A DNA stretch of 28,869 bases from Prevotellaceae bacterium UBA3849 (lineage in GTDB: Bacteria > Bacteroidota > Bacteroidia > Bacteroidales > Bacteroidaceae). Location of the stretch: positions 1 through 28,869 of the forward strand of contig DGHL01000069.1 of NCBI GenBank assembly GCA_002392645.1, in the 5' to 3' direction. The translations under genes and the position numbers were made by a program. This document shows, piece by piece, positions 1 through 8,435 of this stretch (its first letter is position 1; every line of letters begins with the position of its first letter). The notes under the pieces were generated by a model. That model had not been told where the DNA came from. It saw only the letters and a program-made list of their open reading frames with translations, and did not search any database.

Positions 1-2545
1 CCGCTGCCTTGAAGCATTTTGAGAAGTATTTCGGATCAGAGAAACCACATCCATAGGCAATCTCGTTGACACCACGCATGGTGGTTGCAAGCAGTTGCTT
101 TGCACGCTTCATACGTGCCTCCCTGAGGAAGTCGGCTGGCGTAATACCCAACAATTGCTTCATCTTACGGTTCAGGCTAGAACGGCTGGTTGCCGTAGCA
201 CTTGCCATCTCGTCAACTCCGACGTCGCTGTTGCCCAGATTTTCATCTACGAAGTCAAGCAGGCGGCGCATGAAGGCGTCGTCTTCTTCATTGATTATCG
301 ATGATGAAATGATTACCTGTGGCTCTACATGAGCTACCGTAGAACTCTCCGGCATTGCTGCCTCCACACCAGACTCTATGCCGAGGCTCGCACGTGCCTG
401 TGCTTCATCTGTAGAATGTTCCGCTGTATGGCCTTCAAACAACTTGAGGTATGCCTGCAGATTTTCCTCACGCTGACGTTTGAGGTTCTTTATATACATT
501 ATAGTATATGTGATACCTGCCACCAACAAGACGGTCAGCAATATATACATAATGTATGCAAAGGTGGTTTCCCATATACGCGGCTTCACTATAATGGTGA
601 GCTTGCGCACATTGTCAACCCACAATCCTTCAGCATTGGTAGAGCGGACCTCCAGGGTATATGTGCCTGGCGACAGGTTATACAGCGTTATGCTACGGTT
701 TTCCTGTGGCACAGACCACTCTGCCGAGTCTGCCCTCTGCCACCAATGGCGCTCTTCCAACACACGCGTGACATACTTTATATTTGAATTGTCAGTATAG
801 TCAAGGGCTGCATAGCTGATGGTGACATCACGCTCTGTGGAAGACAGTTCCAATGTGTCGCGATTGTCTGCAGAATAGTCAATCGGTTCATCTGGCACAT
901 CGAACGATGTGAATACGATACGTGGAACATATACACGCTGATGGAACATCTGTTCCGGCATAACGAGCACTCCATTTTCAAGTGTCAACAACCATCGACC
1001 ATCGCGTAGCAATATAGGCTCTGCGTCAGAGAAGCGTGAGGCAATGGTGAAGAACATGTCGTTAAAGTTCTCCAATGTACCAAGATCTGCATTCAGACGT
1101 GTTACCTGATTATTGCACTGTATGAGTATCTCGTCGCCAACCTCTGTCATGGCGAGGGCGGCATCTGATCCCATGCCATTGTCGGTGTCATAGTGACAAA
1201 ACTCGAACTGTGGTGCTCGCAAATCTTTCGTAAGCAATAAATTGACGCCTCCGCTCTCAGTAGAGACGAACACCCTACCCTTACGGTCTATAACCACATC
1301 CATGGTGGCACTGCACGACAGGCTTGACTCGCGAACAGACTCACGCTGATGGCGCGTGAACTTCAGTTTGCTTGGATCACCCTGCACATTGTCTATCACA
1401 AGTAGTCCTTCCGTAGTGGTTGCCAAAACAAGTGAGTCGCCAAGGGCATAGAGCCTACGCATCAAGGCATTGGAGGCTGGGAAATTCTTTATGGAATTCT
1501 CTACGTTATAGAAACGCATCTCACCCTTCGGTGCATTAGGATTGGCAATAATGTTAAGTCCGCCTCCCTGAGTAGCTACCCATAGACGTCCCTTCTTGTC
1601 TTCGAGGAAGTTATATATGTCGGAGCTGTTTAATGCCTTACCTGCCTTAACCTGCGCGGCATCTCCCTTATTAAAATGCTCCACCTTGAACTGTCCTTCT
1701 GACGTTTCGGTAAGTCGGAAGGCTCCATCTGGCTTGCTACCTATCCATATTGTTCCGTTGCGTTGCTGATAAATGCAATATGTAGGCGCAAACTGCGTAA
1801 CGCTTTGGTGCAGTTTTCCATCCAAACCGAGATAGCCTATGAAGTTTGCAAGGCTATCGAGCACCACCACTATATTAGAATCGCGCGTACCTACCCATAT
1901 ACGTTTCTTTTTATCCATAAAGAGTGCACGCACGGTAGATGACGGAACACAGCTCAACAGCGTGGCTGGCTTTGCCTTTGGCGAAATCTTCTGTACTCCG
2001 AAACGGCGCATGAGCCAATGATTCTTCTGCGTATCTTGCAAATACTGACGCACATCATCGTATTCAAACTCACCAAACTTGAATGTCCTCCAGGTCTTTG
2101 TGACCGAAGTATCGTAGTTCATTCTTGCGAGATAACGTTCCTGCAAGGCTGAATCTACTGTTTCGAATTTGTATGTATTAAGGTTGAAACGCCATACCAT
2201 ATCGCCATTGACACAGTATATATTGCCGTCTTCACCAAACATCATGTTGCGTATGCGATCGGACGTAAGGTTATTACCGTCGCCAGGCTTTGACTTGAAC
2301 ACAGCAAACTCATAACCATCAAAGCGGTTCAGGCCGTTCCATGTGGAGAACCACATGAAGCCACGACTGTCCTGCAGTATTTTCGTAAGATGCCACTGCG
2401 ACATTCCATTATGGTCATCATAGTGCGTACTGGTATAGTTAACAGCCTTAGCACTGCCATCTGTATTATTGGCGGCATAGAGCGTAAACGAGGCACACAC
2501 TATCATAATACCTACCAATAACGATATCATCTTGTTTGCTTGCAT
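1..2545 (-). CDS. SusR/HTCS-like membrane regulator: propeller, Y_Y_Y, TM, AraC HTH (3' end outside window)
   Basis: The frame is open from the ATG at 2545 to the window edge (848 codons plus one base). Residues 1-22 form a signal or anchor segment. There follow about 600 residues of two-component-regulator propeller repeats, seen as recurring G-x-I/L-W-V/I-G/A-T blades such as GRLWVATQGGG and KRIWVGTRD. A Y_Y_Y-type beta domain follows (SITLYNLSPGTYTLEVRS), then one TM helix at about 662-686. After a 60-residue charged linker comes an AraC-type HTH from about 750, ending in GFSDPKYFSKCFK. No HisKA, HATPase or receiver lies between TM and HTH, unlike the classical hybrid two-component system. 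It is therefore a one-component regulator of the SusR kind: the periplasmic part should sense a glycan fragment and the cytoplasmic HTH should activate a glycan-use locus. The target genes are presumably outside the window to the left. Only the last part of the second AraC helix-turn-helix is missing. Confidence 0.92.
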   Translation of the reverse strand, partial: MQANKMISLLVGIMIVCASFTLYAANNTDGSAKAVNYTSTHYDDHNGMSQWHLTKILQDSRGFMWFSTWNGLNRFDGYEFAVFKSKPGDGNNLTSDRIRNMMFGEDGNIYCVNGDMVWRFNLNTYKFETVDSALQERYLARMNYDTSVTKTWRTFKFGEFEYDDVRQYLQDTQKNHWLMRRFGVQKISPKAKPATLLSCVPSSTVRALFMDKKKRIWVGTRDSNIVVVLDSLANFIGYLGLDGKLHQSVTQFAPTYCIYQQRNGTIWIGSKPDGAFRLTETSEGQFKVEHFNKGDAAQVKAGKALNSSDIYNFLEDKKGRLWVATQGGGLNIIANPNAPKGEMRFYNVENSIKNFPASNALMRRLYALGDSLVLATTTEGLLVIDNVQGDPSKLKFTRHQRESVRESSLSCSATMDVVIDRKGRVFVSTESGGVNLLLTKDLRAPQFEFCHYDTDNGMGSDAALAMTEVGDEILIQCNNQVTRLNADLGTLENFNDMFFTIASRFSDAEPILLRDGRWLLTLENGVLVMPEQMFHQRVYVPRIVFTSFDVPDEPIDYSADNRDTLELSSTERDVTISYAALDYTDNSNIKYVTRVLEERHWWQRADSAEWSVPQENRSITLYNLSPGTYTLEVRSTNAEGLWVDNVRKLTIIVKPRIWETTFAYIMYILLTVLLVAGITYTIMYIKNLKRQREENLQAYLKLFEGHTAEHSTDEAQARASLGIESGVEAAMPESSTVAHVEPQVIISSSIINEEDDAFMRRLLDFVDENLGNSDVGVDEMASATATSRSSLNRKMKQLLGITPADFLREARMKRAKQLLATTMRGVNEIAYGCGFSDPKYFSKCFKAA

Positions 2546-2610
2546 TATAATTTGAGGTTTTTAACGTGGATGGTTCTTTTATATTTACCCTACATTATTC
2601 TGTCGATTAA

Positions 2611-3354
2611 TCAAGAAAGCACAAATCCGCTCAGTATGCGACCGCATTTCACTACGGTACCGTCTGCCAAAGGCGGCTTTTGCTCGCGACGCGCAGAATA
2701 GAAACGTAAATCGGTGAAGGTGTCTATCGGAGAGACGGTGATGTTGGAAGCCTTCACACCTGCATTTATGAGTTGCTGGCGGTTTATCTCTTTCAGGTCT
2801 ATGTGGGGCTTTTCGATGTTTGCCCCGTGCATATCGGGCATCATAACGGTATAGCGTTCCATGGCGAAACCTGCCGTAGCGAAGGTGTCAACAACCTCCT
2901 GCCCTACCTCGAAACTATCCTGGCTTATGCCGGGACCTATGGCTGCTGTGCACAGGGAGGCATCGGTGGCGTACACGCGATGCATCTCTGCCATTGTCTT
3001 TTCAACAATACGCTTTACCGTTCCTTTCCAACCTGCATGTATGGCAGCGGCTATATGGTGCTCAGGGTCGTACACCAAAACTGGTATGCAGTCTGCAGTG
3101 CTGATGCCTATAGCTACACCTGGTTTGTCGCTTATAACTGCATCGATGCCCTCGAGTTGTGCCTTACGGTCTTCTGCCTTCATAGCAAGCATGCGTTCAT
3201 CTATAACTGCAATGCAATCTGTATGGGTTTGATGCGGATACACTAAATCCGTAGCCTGCACAGGCAAGGCTGCTAGCAGCAATTCACGGTTGCGCCCTAT
3301 GATGCGGTCAGTGGTGAATGCCGTCACTTTGTTTCCTAATGTATAGAATTCCAT
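2611..3354 (-). CDS. pgeF: Peptidoglycan editing factor PgeF (YfiH/laccase-domain family)
   Basis: 247 residues, the usual length. The family is a cytoplasmic zinc enzyme reported to clear mis-incorporated L-Ser from peptidoglycan precursors in E. coli and to have purine-nucleoside phosphorylase/deaminase activity in other members. The zinc ligands are visible: His in HQTHTD (about residue 44), Cys in STADCIPVL and His in AIHAGWKGT. IGPGISQDSFEVG and the C-terminal FYSARRE segment are also typical. The start ATG lies 5 bases after the obgE stop, so the two are cotranscribed. A spacer of 65 bases separates it from the downstream regulator gene, with no terminator seen. Confidence 0.93.
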   Translation of the reverse strand: MEFYTLGNKVTAFTTDRIIGRNRELLLAALPVQATDLVYPHQTHTDCIAVIDERMLAMKAEDRKAQLEGIDAVISDKPGVAIGISTADCIPVLVYDPEHHIAAAIHAGWKGTVKRIVEKTMAEMHRVYATDASLCTAAIGPGISQDSFEVGQEVVDTFATAGFAMERYTVMMPDMHGANIEKPHIDLKEINRQQLINAGVKASNITVSPIDTFTDLRFYSARREQKPPLADGTVVKCGRILSGFVLS

Positions 3355-3359
3355 GTGTA

Positions 3360-4556
3360 TTACTCGGTATATTCAAAGTCCTCAAGGTCTTCTATCTCGT
3401 CCTCGTCAAGGTACTCTATATCATCGTCTGTATCTTCTCCTGGCATCTTGCCTATCTCCTCGTCGGCAAGGCGGTCCTCATCATACACTTCGGCAGCGAG
3501 GTATGACATATCCTTATCGCGGTGCACTAAAGTGTCTTCGGCTATCACTCCCTTTATTTTGTTGGACTCACTGTTCAACTCTGCCCACAGTATGTCTTTT
3601 AGTTCACTAAGTCCCATGCCGGTGACGGCTGATATAAACACCACCTGAAGGTCTTGAGGCAGGTCTTGTCGCAGCATCTCCATGAGTTCCTCGTCAAGCA
3701 GGTCACACTTAGTAACGGCAAGCACACGGTGCTTTTGCAGCATCTCAGGATTGAACTGCGCCAATTCGTTGAGCAGCAGTTCATACTCTTTCTTTATATC
3801 ATCAGTATCTCCAGGGACCATAAAGAGCAACAGCGAGTTGCGCTCTATATGACGCAGGAAGCGCAGTCCGAGTCCTTTTCCTTCTGCGGCACCCTCTATT
3901 ATACCTGGTATGTCTGCCATGACGAACGACTGGTGGTCACGATAGCTGACAATACCCAAGGACGGCTCAAGGGTGGTGAATGGATAGTTGGCTATCTTTG
4001 GCTTTGCCGCTGACAATGCAGACAACAACGTGGACTTACCTGCGTTAGGCAGTCCTACAAGTCCTACGTCGGCAAGCAACTTGAGTTCCATGATCACAGT
4101 CATCTCCTGCATTGGTTCGCCTGGCTGAGCAAAACGCGGTGCCTGATTGGTGGCTGTCCTAAACTGGAAATTACCCAATCCGCCACGTCCACCTTTCAGG
4201 AGCATAACCTCCTGACCGTCTTCCATTACATCACAAACGAACTTGCCCGTCTCTGCGTCATAGACCACCGTACCGCACGGTACATCGATATATACATCCT
4301 TACCGTCGGTACCATGACACTTGTCCTTACCTCCGTTGCCTCCGTGCTCCGCAAAGATGTGGCGCTGATAGCGCAGATGAAGCAGTGTCCAGTAGTTATG
4401 GTTGCCACGCAATATGATGCTACCACCCTTGCCTCCATCTCCACCGTCGGGACCTCCGTTAGGATTATACTTTATATGTTTCAGATGCATACTGCCCTTA
4501 CCTCCCTTACCAGAGCGGCACAGTATCTTTACATAATCTACGAAATTACTTTCCAT
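3360..4556 (-). CDS. obgE: GTPase Obg/CgtA
   Basis: 398 residues. Obg is a ribosome-associated GTPase acting in late 50S assembly and stress control. The N-terminal glycine-rich Obg domain covers about 1-158 (GKGGKG, GGPDGGDGGKGG, GGRGGLGNFQF). The G domain has G1 GLPNAGKS at 168-175, switch-I region NYPFTTLEP, G3 DIPG at 215-218, G4 TKCD at 282-285 and G5 SAVT at 309-312. G4 has Thr where the textbook motif has Asn, which I believe is common in Bacteroidales Obg. The C-terminal OCT domain is replaced by a short, very acidic tail (DDDIEYLDEDEIEDLEDFE). It is the first gene of an obgE-pgeF unit with a clear promoter about 110 bases upstream. In other Bacteroidales it usually follows adk, but here adk is 14 kb away. 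Confidence 0.96.
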   Translation of the reverse strand: MESNFVDYVKILCRSGKGGKGSMHLKHIKYNPNGGPDGGDGGKGGSIILRGNHNYWTLLHLRYQRHIFAEHGGNGGKDKCHGTDGKDVYIDVPCGTVVYDAETGKFVCDVMEDGQEVMLLKGGRGGLGNFQFRTATNQAPRFAQPGEPMQEMTVIMELKLLADVGLVGLPNAGKSTLLSALSAAKPKIANYPFTTLEPSLGIVSYRDHQSFVMADIPGIIEGAAEGKGLGLRFLRHIERNSLLLFMVPGDTDDIKKEYELLLNELAQFNPEMLQKHRVLAVTKCDLLDEELMEMLRQDLPQDLQVVFISAVTGMGLSELKDILWAELNSESNKIKGVIAEDTLVHRDKDMSYLAAEVYDEDRLADEEIGKMPGEDTDDDIEYLDEDEIEDLEDFEYTE

Positions 4557-4913
4557 GAATAATATTTAAAACTCCACATTATGCATTGCTAAGAAGATCT
4601 ACACTCCCAATCAATAAGCAAGCAGAGCCTACGTATAAATAAATAAAATGATATATCAAGTTACAAAATTAATATTTTTATTTCAATTCACCAAATTTTC
4701 TATGCATTGGAATAAAAAAAATGTATGTTTCTGCTTTTTATTCACATACAAACGAGACTATAACAAAATACGCATAACAGAGCATCTTGTACGGAATACT
4801 TGCGAACGACTCCGTAATATCGGAAAAACTCTTGTGTTTTGGAGGCATAGTACGTATAAAAGCTCTCATATTATGTTTCTATCTAGGGCTTTTTATATCG
4901 TAACTGCTATTAT
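4557..4913. other. Gene-free AT-rich spacer
   Basis: 357 bases between the obgE start and the inverted-repeat element. It holds the obgE promoter. A 94-codon plus-strand frame starting at 4648 reads through AT-rich sequence into the element, has no recognisable domain and looks spurious. No RNA gene was recognised. Confidence 0.6.
4664..4695 (-). promoter_or_regulatory. Promoter of obgE-pgeF
   Basis: Read on the minus strand, TTTG at 4695-4692 is followed after exactly 20 bases by TAATTTTG at 4671-4664. This matches the Bacteroidetes -33/-7 consensus (TTTG, TAnnTTTG). The start of transcription would be near 4657, giving a leader of about 100 bases before the obgE ATG at 4556. Confidence 0.7.
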
Positions 4914-5172
4914 TTTAAGGTGGGTTCTATAAATTAGCTTTGACAGATTTTCGGATTTCTTTCGAGGGCAGAGTGTCAGCAGATGAGGGTTGCGCTCCCC
5001 CGGTAAACGGGGGAGAAGCGAAGCGGAGGGGGTGTAAAGACCATTGACCATAGCGGGCTATGTGACCGAAGATGCTGACAGTATGCACCGAAAGAAAACG
5101 AAAAGATGGCAAAACGTCAACTTACACTTTAAGTATAACATTACGGTGGTAATTTATAGAACCCACCTTAAA
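4914..5172. mobile_element. MITE-like element with 23-bp terminal inverted repeats
   Basis: Bases 4914-4936 (TTTAAGGTGGG...AAATTA) and 5150-5172 are perfect reverse complements over 23 bases. Further complementary blocks follow inside: 4948-4964 pairs with 5089-5104 (one gap), and TGTCAGCA at 4974-4981 pairs with TGCTGACA at 5073-5080. In the centre, CTCCCCCG/CGGGGGAG (4995-5002/5008-5015) forms a tight hairpin. The whole 259 bp could thus fold as one long arm. No transposase is encoded, and the only inner frame (61 codons, minus, 5112-4927) ends inside the left repeat. The ends read TTAA-GGTGGG, so TTAA could be a duplicated target site, but because it is palindromic it cannot be told apart from the repeat itself. 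I expect further copies in the genome but cannot see them here. Confidence 0.75.
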
Positions 5173-5250
5173 TGTTAAAAGCTATCATATTACAACAAAA
5201 AAGCTTTAGCCTTTTTGGGAGAATTCTTATTACCGCTTTTACAGTATATA

Positions 5251-5283
5251 AAAAAATGTCCGGATTTGCTTTCCGGACATTTC
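5251..5283 (-). terminator. Terminator of rodA (probably bidirectional)
   Basis: A perfect 10-base stem, AAATGTCCGG (5254-5263) with CCGGACATTT (5273-5282), and a 9-base loop. On the minus strand the stem is followed by a run of seven T. It lies about 75 bases past the rodA stop. Confidence 0.85.
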
Positions 5284-5358
5284 TTTGAGTATATATTCGA
5301 CGTGTATGAATGCTGTATAAGACATGGGAATAAAGGATCATACATTCAGCATAGCATA

Positions 5359-6816
5359 TTATTGTCGCATAAGCTTGCGGCTGGCATCTATACGCAGGAA
5401 GATAAACAGGAGGAGTGTGAATCCCCACAAGGAAGAACCTCCATAACTGAAGAATGGCAATGGGATGCCTATCACTGGCGTCAATCCTAATACCATACCT
5501 ACATTGATAAATAGATGAAACAGGAATATACTTACGACGCAATAGCCGTAAACTCTACCAAAGGTGTGGGTTTGACGCTCTGACACATAGATTAGCCTAA
5601 GAATAAGACACAAGAATAGCAATAATACACTTGCGGAACCGAGAAAGCCTTCTTCTTCTCCGACTGTGCAGAATATAAAGTCAGTATCTTGCTCTGGAAC
5701 AAATTTCAACTTTGTCTGGGTGCCATTAAGAAATCCTTTGCCCCGTAAGCCACCAGAGCCAATCGCTATCTCACTTTGGTGAACATTATATCCTGCACCG
5801 GCAAGGTCTTCTTCCAAACCTAAGAGTACATTGATGCGCACACGTTGATGGGGTTCCATTATATTATTGAGCACATAGGAGGCCGAAAAGAAGAATACCG
5901 CAGAACCAATAGTGAACAGCAAAATAAAGAAGTATTCACGCATGTGGTTGTAATACAAAAGCCAGGCAAGGTAACAGATGGTTACGACAAGCAATAGCAA
6001 CTGCACCCAAATGATATTGAATGGTATGACGAACTGTGAAAACAGTAATGCCAATAAGGTTATACCTACAGACGTTAGGAATATATATTTTGCCTCTTTC
6101 TTTGCCTTACAATACACTAAAACCAAAGCAGAGGTAAGAATCTGTATGAGCAACAACACCACAAACGGACCTACATGAGTAGGAGTTTCCCAAAGCAAAG
6201 GTTGTTCAAAGCGTATGCCGACTACAAAATATACTACCATGGCAATGCCCGTAAAGAGGAAACTTCCTGTCATACCTTCACGATATAACATCAAGAATAG
6301 CGAGGCATATACAAGGGCTGATCCTGTCTCTTTCTGCATCACTATGAGTATCATTGGCGTTATGATCATAGCTATTGCCTTGGCAAGATCTTTCCACTTC
6401 TCTATGCTGAACTTATACCCCGACATGAGTTTTGCCACTGCCAACGCTGTAGCGAATTTAGCGAATTCTGCCGGTTGGATTCTCAACGGTCCCATAACTA
6501 TCCAGGAACGGGAGCCCTTGATTTCATGAGGATTGAAAATCGTTGCAAAGAGTAGCAGCAACATTACTACATATATGGCGAAAGCAAATGTCTCGTATAG
6601 TCTGTCGTCTATAAGAAGTAAACATGTACCGAGCATAATACTCGTAACAATCCAGACGATCTGCATGCCTGAACGCGTTTCAAGCGAGAACAGATCGGCA
6701 TCACCGTATGAATAACTGGCTCCACACACACTGACCCAACCAAATGCTAACAGGGCTATGTATATAAGGATTGTAATCCAGTCGATGGATCGTAATACCG
6801 AGTTTTGCTGTTTCAT
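5359..6816 (-). CDS. rodA: SEDS glycosyltransferase RodA (rod shape/elongasome)
   Basis: 485 residues, polytopic inner-membrane protein. RodA polymerises lipid II into glycan strands together with a class B PBP. Around ten hydrophobic segments are visible (e.g. 14-34, 53-70, 75-94, 215-235, 245-285, 295-318, 395-412, 422-448, 460-477). SEDS signatures are GSRSWIVMGPLRIQPAEFAK (101-120), the KFVPEQDTDFIF block (371-382, with the Asp of TDFIF linked to catalysis in this family) and IPLPFFSYGGSS (451-462). In many Bacteroidetes rodA ends an mreBCD-pbp2-rodA operon, but here no mre or PBP gene is adjacent. It sits 134 bases behind the envelope operon, which has its own terminator, so it is probably a separate transcript. 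FtsW is the alternative, but the long form and motif set favour RodA. Confidence 0.9.
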   Translation of the reverse strand: MKQQNSVLRSIDWITILIYIALLAFGWVSVCGASYSYGDADLFSLETRSGMQIVWIVTSIMLGTCLLLIDDRLYETFAFAIYVVMLLLLFATIFNPHEIKGSRSWIVMGPLRIQPAEFAKFATALAVAKLMSGYKFSIEKWKDLAKAIAMIITPMILIVMQKETGSALVYASLFLMLYREGMTGSFLFTGIAMVVYFVVGIRFEQPLLWETPTHVGPFVVLLLIQILTSALVLVYCKAKKEAKYIFLTSVGITLLALLFSQFVIPFNIIWVQLLLLVVTICYLAWLLYYNHMREYFFILLFTIGSAVFFFSASYVLNNIMEPHQRVRINVLLGLEEDLAGAGYNVHQSEIAIGSGGLRGKGFLNGTQTKLKFVPEQDTDFIFCTVGEEEGFLGSASVLLLFLCLILRLIYVSERQTHTFGRVYGYCVVSIFLFHLFINVGMVLGLTPVIGIPLPFFSYGGSSLWGFTLLLFIFLRIDASRKLMRQ

Positions 6817-6874
6817 ATGACTTTCTTTCGATGTTTATGCAGACAGTATATAATGCCTGCAACTTGATGTGAAT

Positions 6875-6924
6875 AAAAAAACTCAGTAAAGCATTTCTAC
6901 TTAAAAATACTTGACTGAGTTTTC
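6875..6924 (-). terminator. Terminator of the six-gene envelope operon
   Basis: On the minus strand AACTCAGT (6921-6914) pairs with ACTGAGTT (6887-6880), extended by an AAG/CTT pairing after one mismatch, and is followed by a run of six or seven T. It lies just after the stop of the TPR gene and before rodA. Confidence 0.75.
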
Positions 6925-6950
6925 TATATAGCTGTAATTACCTCTTTTCT

Positions 6951-8408
6951 TTACTTCTTGATTGTCTTAAGTGCCTTAGCAGCATTCTCATCCTCTGGAT
7001 CTATGCTAAGAATACGATTCCACCATACGCGAGCTGTCTTCAGGTCATGACGTGAGAAATATGCTACGGAAGCAAGATAACGGCAAGCCTCGATTTCCAT
7101 ACTTCTCAACTGATCTGTCTGCTCTTCCTTTGCAACACAGAAATCATATAGCTTTTGATATAAAGGCTCCGCCAGACACTGGGTATTCTCCGGGTCAAAG
7201 TAAGAATAGGTCCAACGAGCATGAGTGTAAAGCACATAGTGCAGATTCTCCCAATTTGGATATTCCGTCTCAAGTTGCTCATATACATTGAACATCTGCC
7301 TTATGACAGTCAACTTCTCTTCTCCTTCAAGACCATCCTGCCAATCTCGATATATACCAGCATATTGATATAGCATATAAGCCTTGTCTGATGATGGATA
7401 CTTCTCCATAAACAACTTATAAAGGTTCAAAGCATCCTTGTAACGCTTCTCTGCCTTAAGAACGTCTATGTTCTTGTTGAGCATCTGTCGAATCTGACCA
7501 TCCATCTGAGATACGAAATAGTCAGTACACTCAGGAATCTTTGCATAAGTGTTGAAAGCATCGTCAAACTGTGACATACCAAGGTAACAAGAACCTAACG
7601 AGAAGTAGTCGATTGAGTTTATTGAATCCTTAGCATTATCAAACCAAATCTTTCCGTGAGCCATTGCTTCCGTATACATGGCTGAACGCGTGGCACTCCA
7701 GAAATATACGCGATTAAAACCTTTGTTCTCTGGGAATTTCTCACAACCAATAAGACAGAGTTCCATACACTTGATATCGTTCTGACTCCAATAGCAGTTC
7801 TGGACATACTGAATCAACTGGTTCATCGTCAAAGAATATGGATCCACATTCTCCATTGCAGCAGCAGCTTCTTCGTCCTTACCCATCTTGTTATAAAGCA
7901 TTGCTATCTCTATATCAACATTATAGGTCGGTACAGCCAAACGCAACTCCTCCAATTTTGCCTTTGCCTTTTCTATATCAACACGAGAAATAACATTCGC
8001 ATACTTTATATAAGGCTCTGGATTCTGTGGATTACTCTCTATTGCCTTGTCAAACCACAAGCATGCTGAATCAACTTCCCAATCTCCATACATATCACCC
8101 TTGAGGATGAATGCTTGAGTGAAATTAGGATCTACAGCAAAAGCCTTATCAAGGTACATACGCGTTTTCTCACGCTCGCTATTACGGAAGTAAGCACGAG
8201 CAAGAGCTGTCTGTATATATGGATCCTTGTAGAATCGTGCAGACAATTCCTTAGCAATTGTGTCCGCCTGAGTGGAATACTTATGTATAACCTCTGCCAT
8301 AGCTGCCTGTACCGCATCTGCCTCCTTTGCCATCTTCTGTGCATTTGCAGGCATTACGAACACAAAACAAAGCAAAGCTATGATTGTATGTAGTCTCTTT
8401 ACTATCAT
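6951..8408 (-). CDS. Secreted tetratricopeptide-repeat protein, last gene of the envelope operon
   Basis: 485 residues from the ATG at 8408. A GTG directly before it at 8411 could also initiate, but the ATG is preferred. The N-terminus is a signal peptide (MIVKRLHTIIALLCFVFVMPANA, cleavage before QKM). The rest is helical with TPR-like repeats, clearest at about 65-180 (ALARAYFRNSEREKTRMYLD, WFDKAIESNPQNPEPYIKYA) and 320-345, ending in a repeat with SIDPEDENAAKALKTI. No catalytic motif is seen. TPR proteins of this type usually act as scaffolds in periplasmic or outer-membrane complexes. It lies 27 bases behind the triple-barrel gene, so a structural or assembly partner role is inferred. The exact function is unknown. 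Confidence 0.85.
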   Translation of the reverse strand: MIVKRLHTIIALLCFVFVMPANAQKMAKEADAVQAAMAEVIHKYSTQADTIAKELSARFYKDPYIQTALARAYFRNSEREKTRMYLDKAFAVDPNFTQAFILKGDMYGDWEVDSACLWFDKAIESNPQNPEPYIKYANVISRVDIEKAKAKLEELRLAVPTYNVDIEIAMLYNKMGKDEEAAAAMENVDPYSLTMNQLIQYVQNCYWSQNDIKCMELCLIGCEKFPENKGFNRVYFWSATRSAMYTEAMAHGKIWFDNAKDSINSIDYFSLGSCYLGMSQFDDAFNTYAKIPECTDYFVSQMDGQIRQMLNKNIDVLKAEKRYKDALNLYKLFMEKYPSSDKAYMLYQYAGIYRDWQDGLEGEEKLTVIRQMFNVYEQLETEYPNWENLHYVLYTHARWTYSYFDPENTQCLAEPLYQKLYDFCVAKEEQTDQLRSMEIEACRYLASVAYFSRHDLKTARVWWNRILSIDPEDENAAKALKTIKK

Positions 8409-8435
8409 CACTAAAGATTATTGAGAGTTTTATTT

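Noticed and set aside
2773..3246. 157-codon plus-strand frame
   Set aside because: It lies wholly inside pgeF, which has clear family motifs on the other strand; Cys/Tyr/His-rich composition is typical of an antisense shadow.
3702..3720. Obg G4 motif TKCD instead of NKxD as a defect
   Set aside because: All other G motifs are intact and I believe Thr here is frequent in Bacteroidetes Obg.
4648..4932. 94-codon plus-strand frame in the obgE-upstream spacer
   Set aside because: AT-rich, no domain or ribosome site, covers the obgE promoter and runs into the end of the inverted-repeat element.
4927..5112. 61-codon minus-strand frame inside the MITE-like element
   Set aside because: Its stop is formed by the terminal repeat and most of it is the hairpin sequence. 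It looks like a passenger frame of a repeat, though such frames are often annotated as hypothetical proteins.
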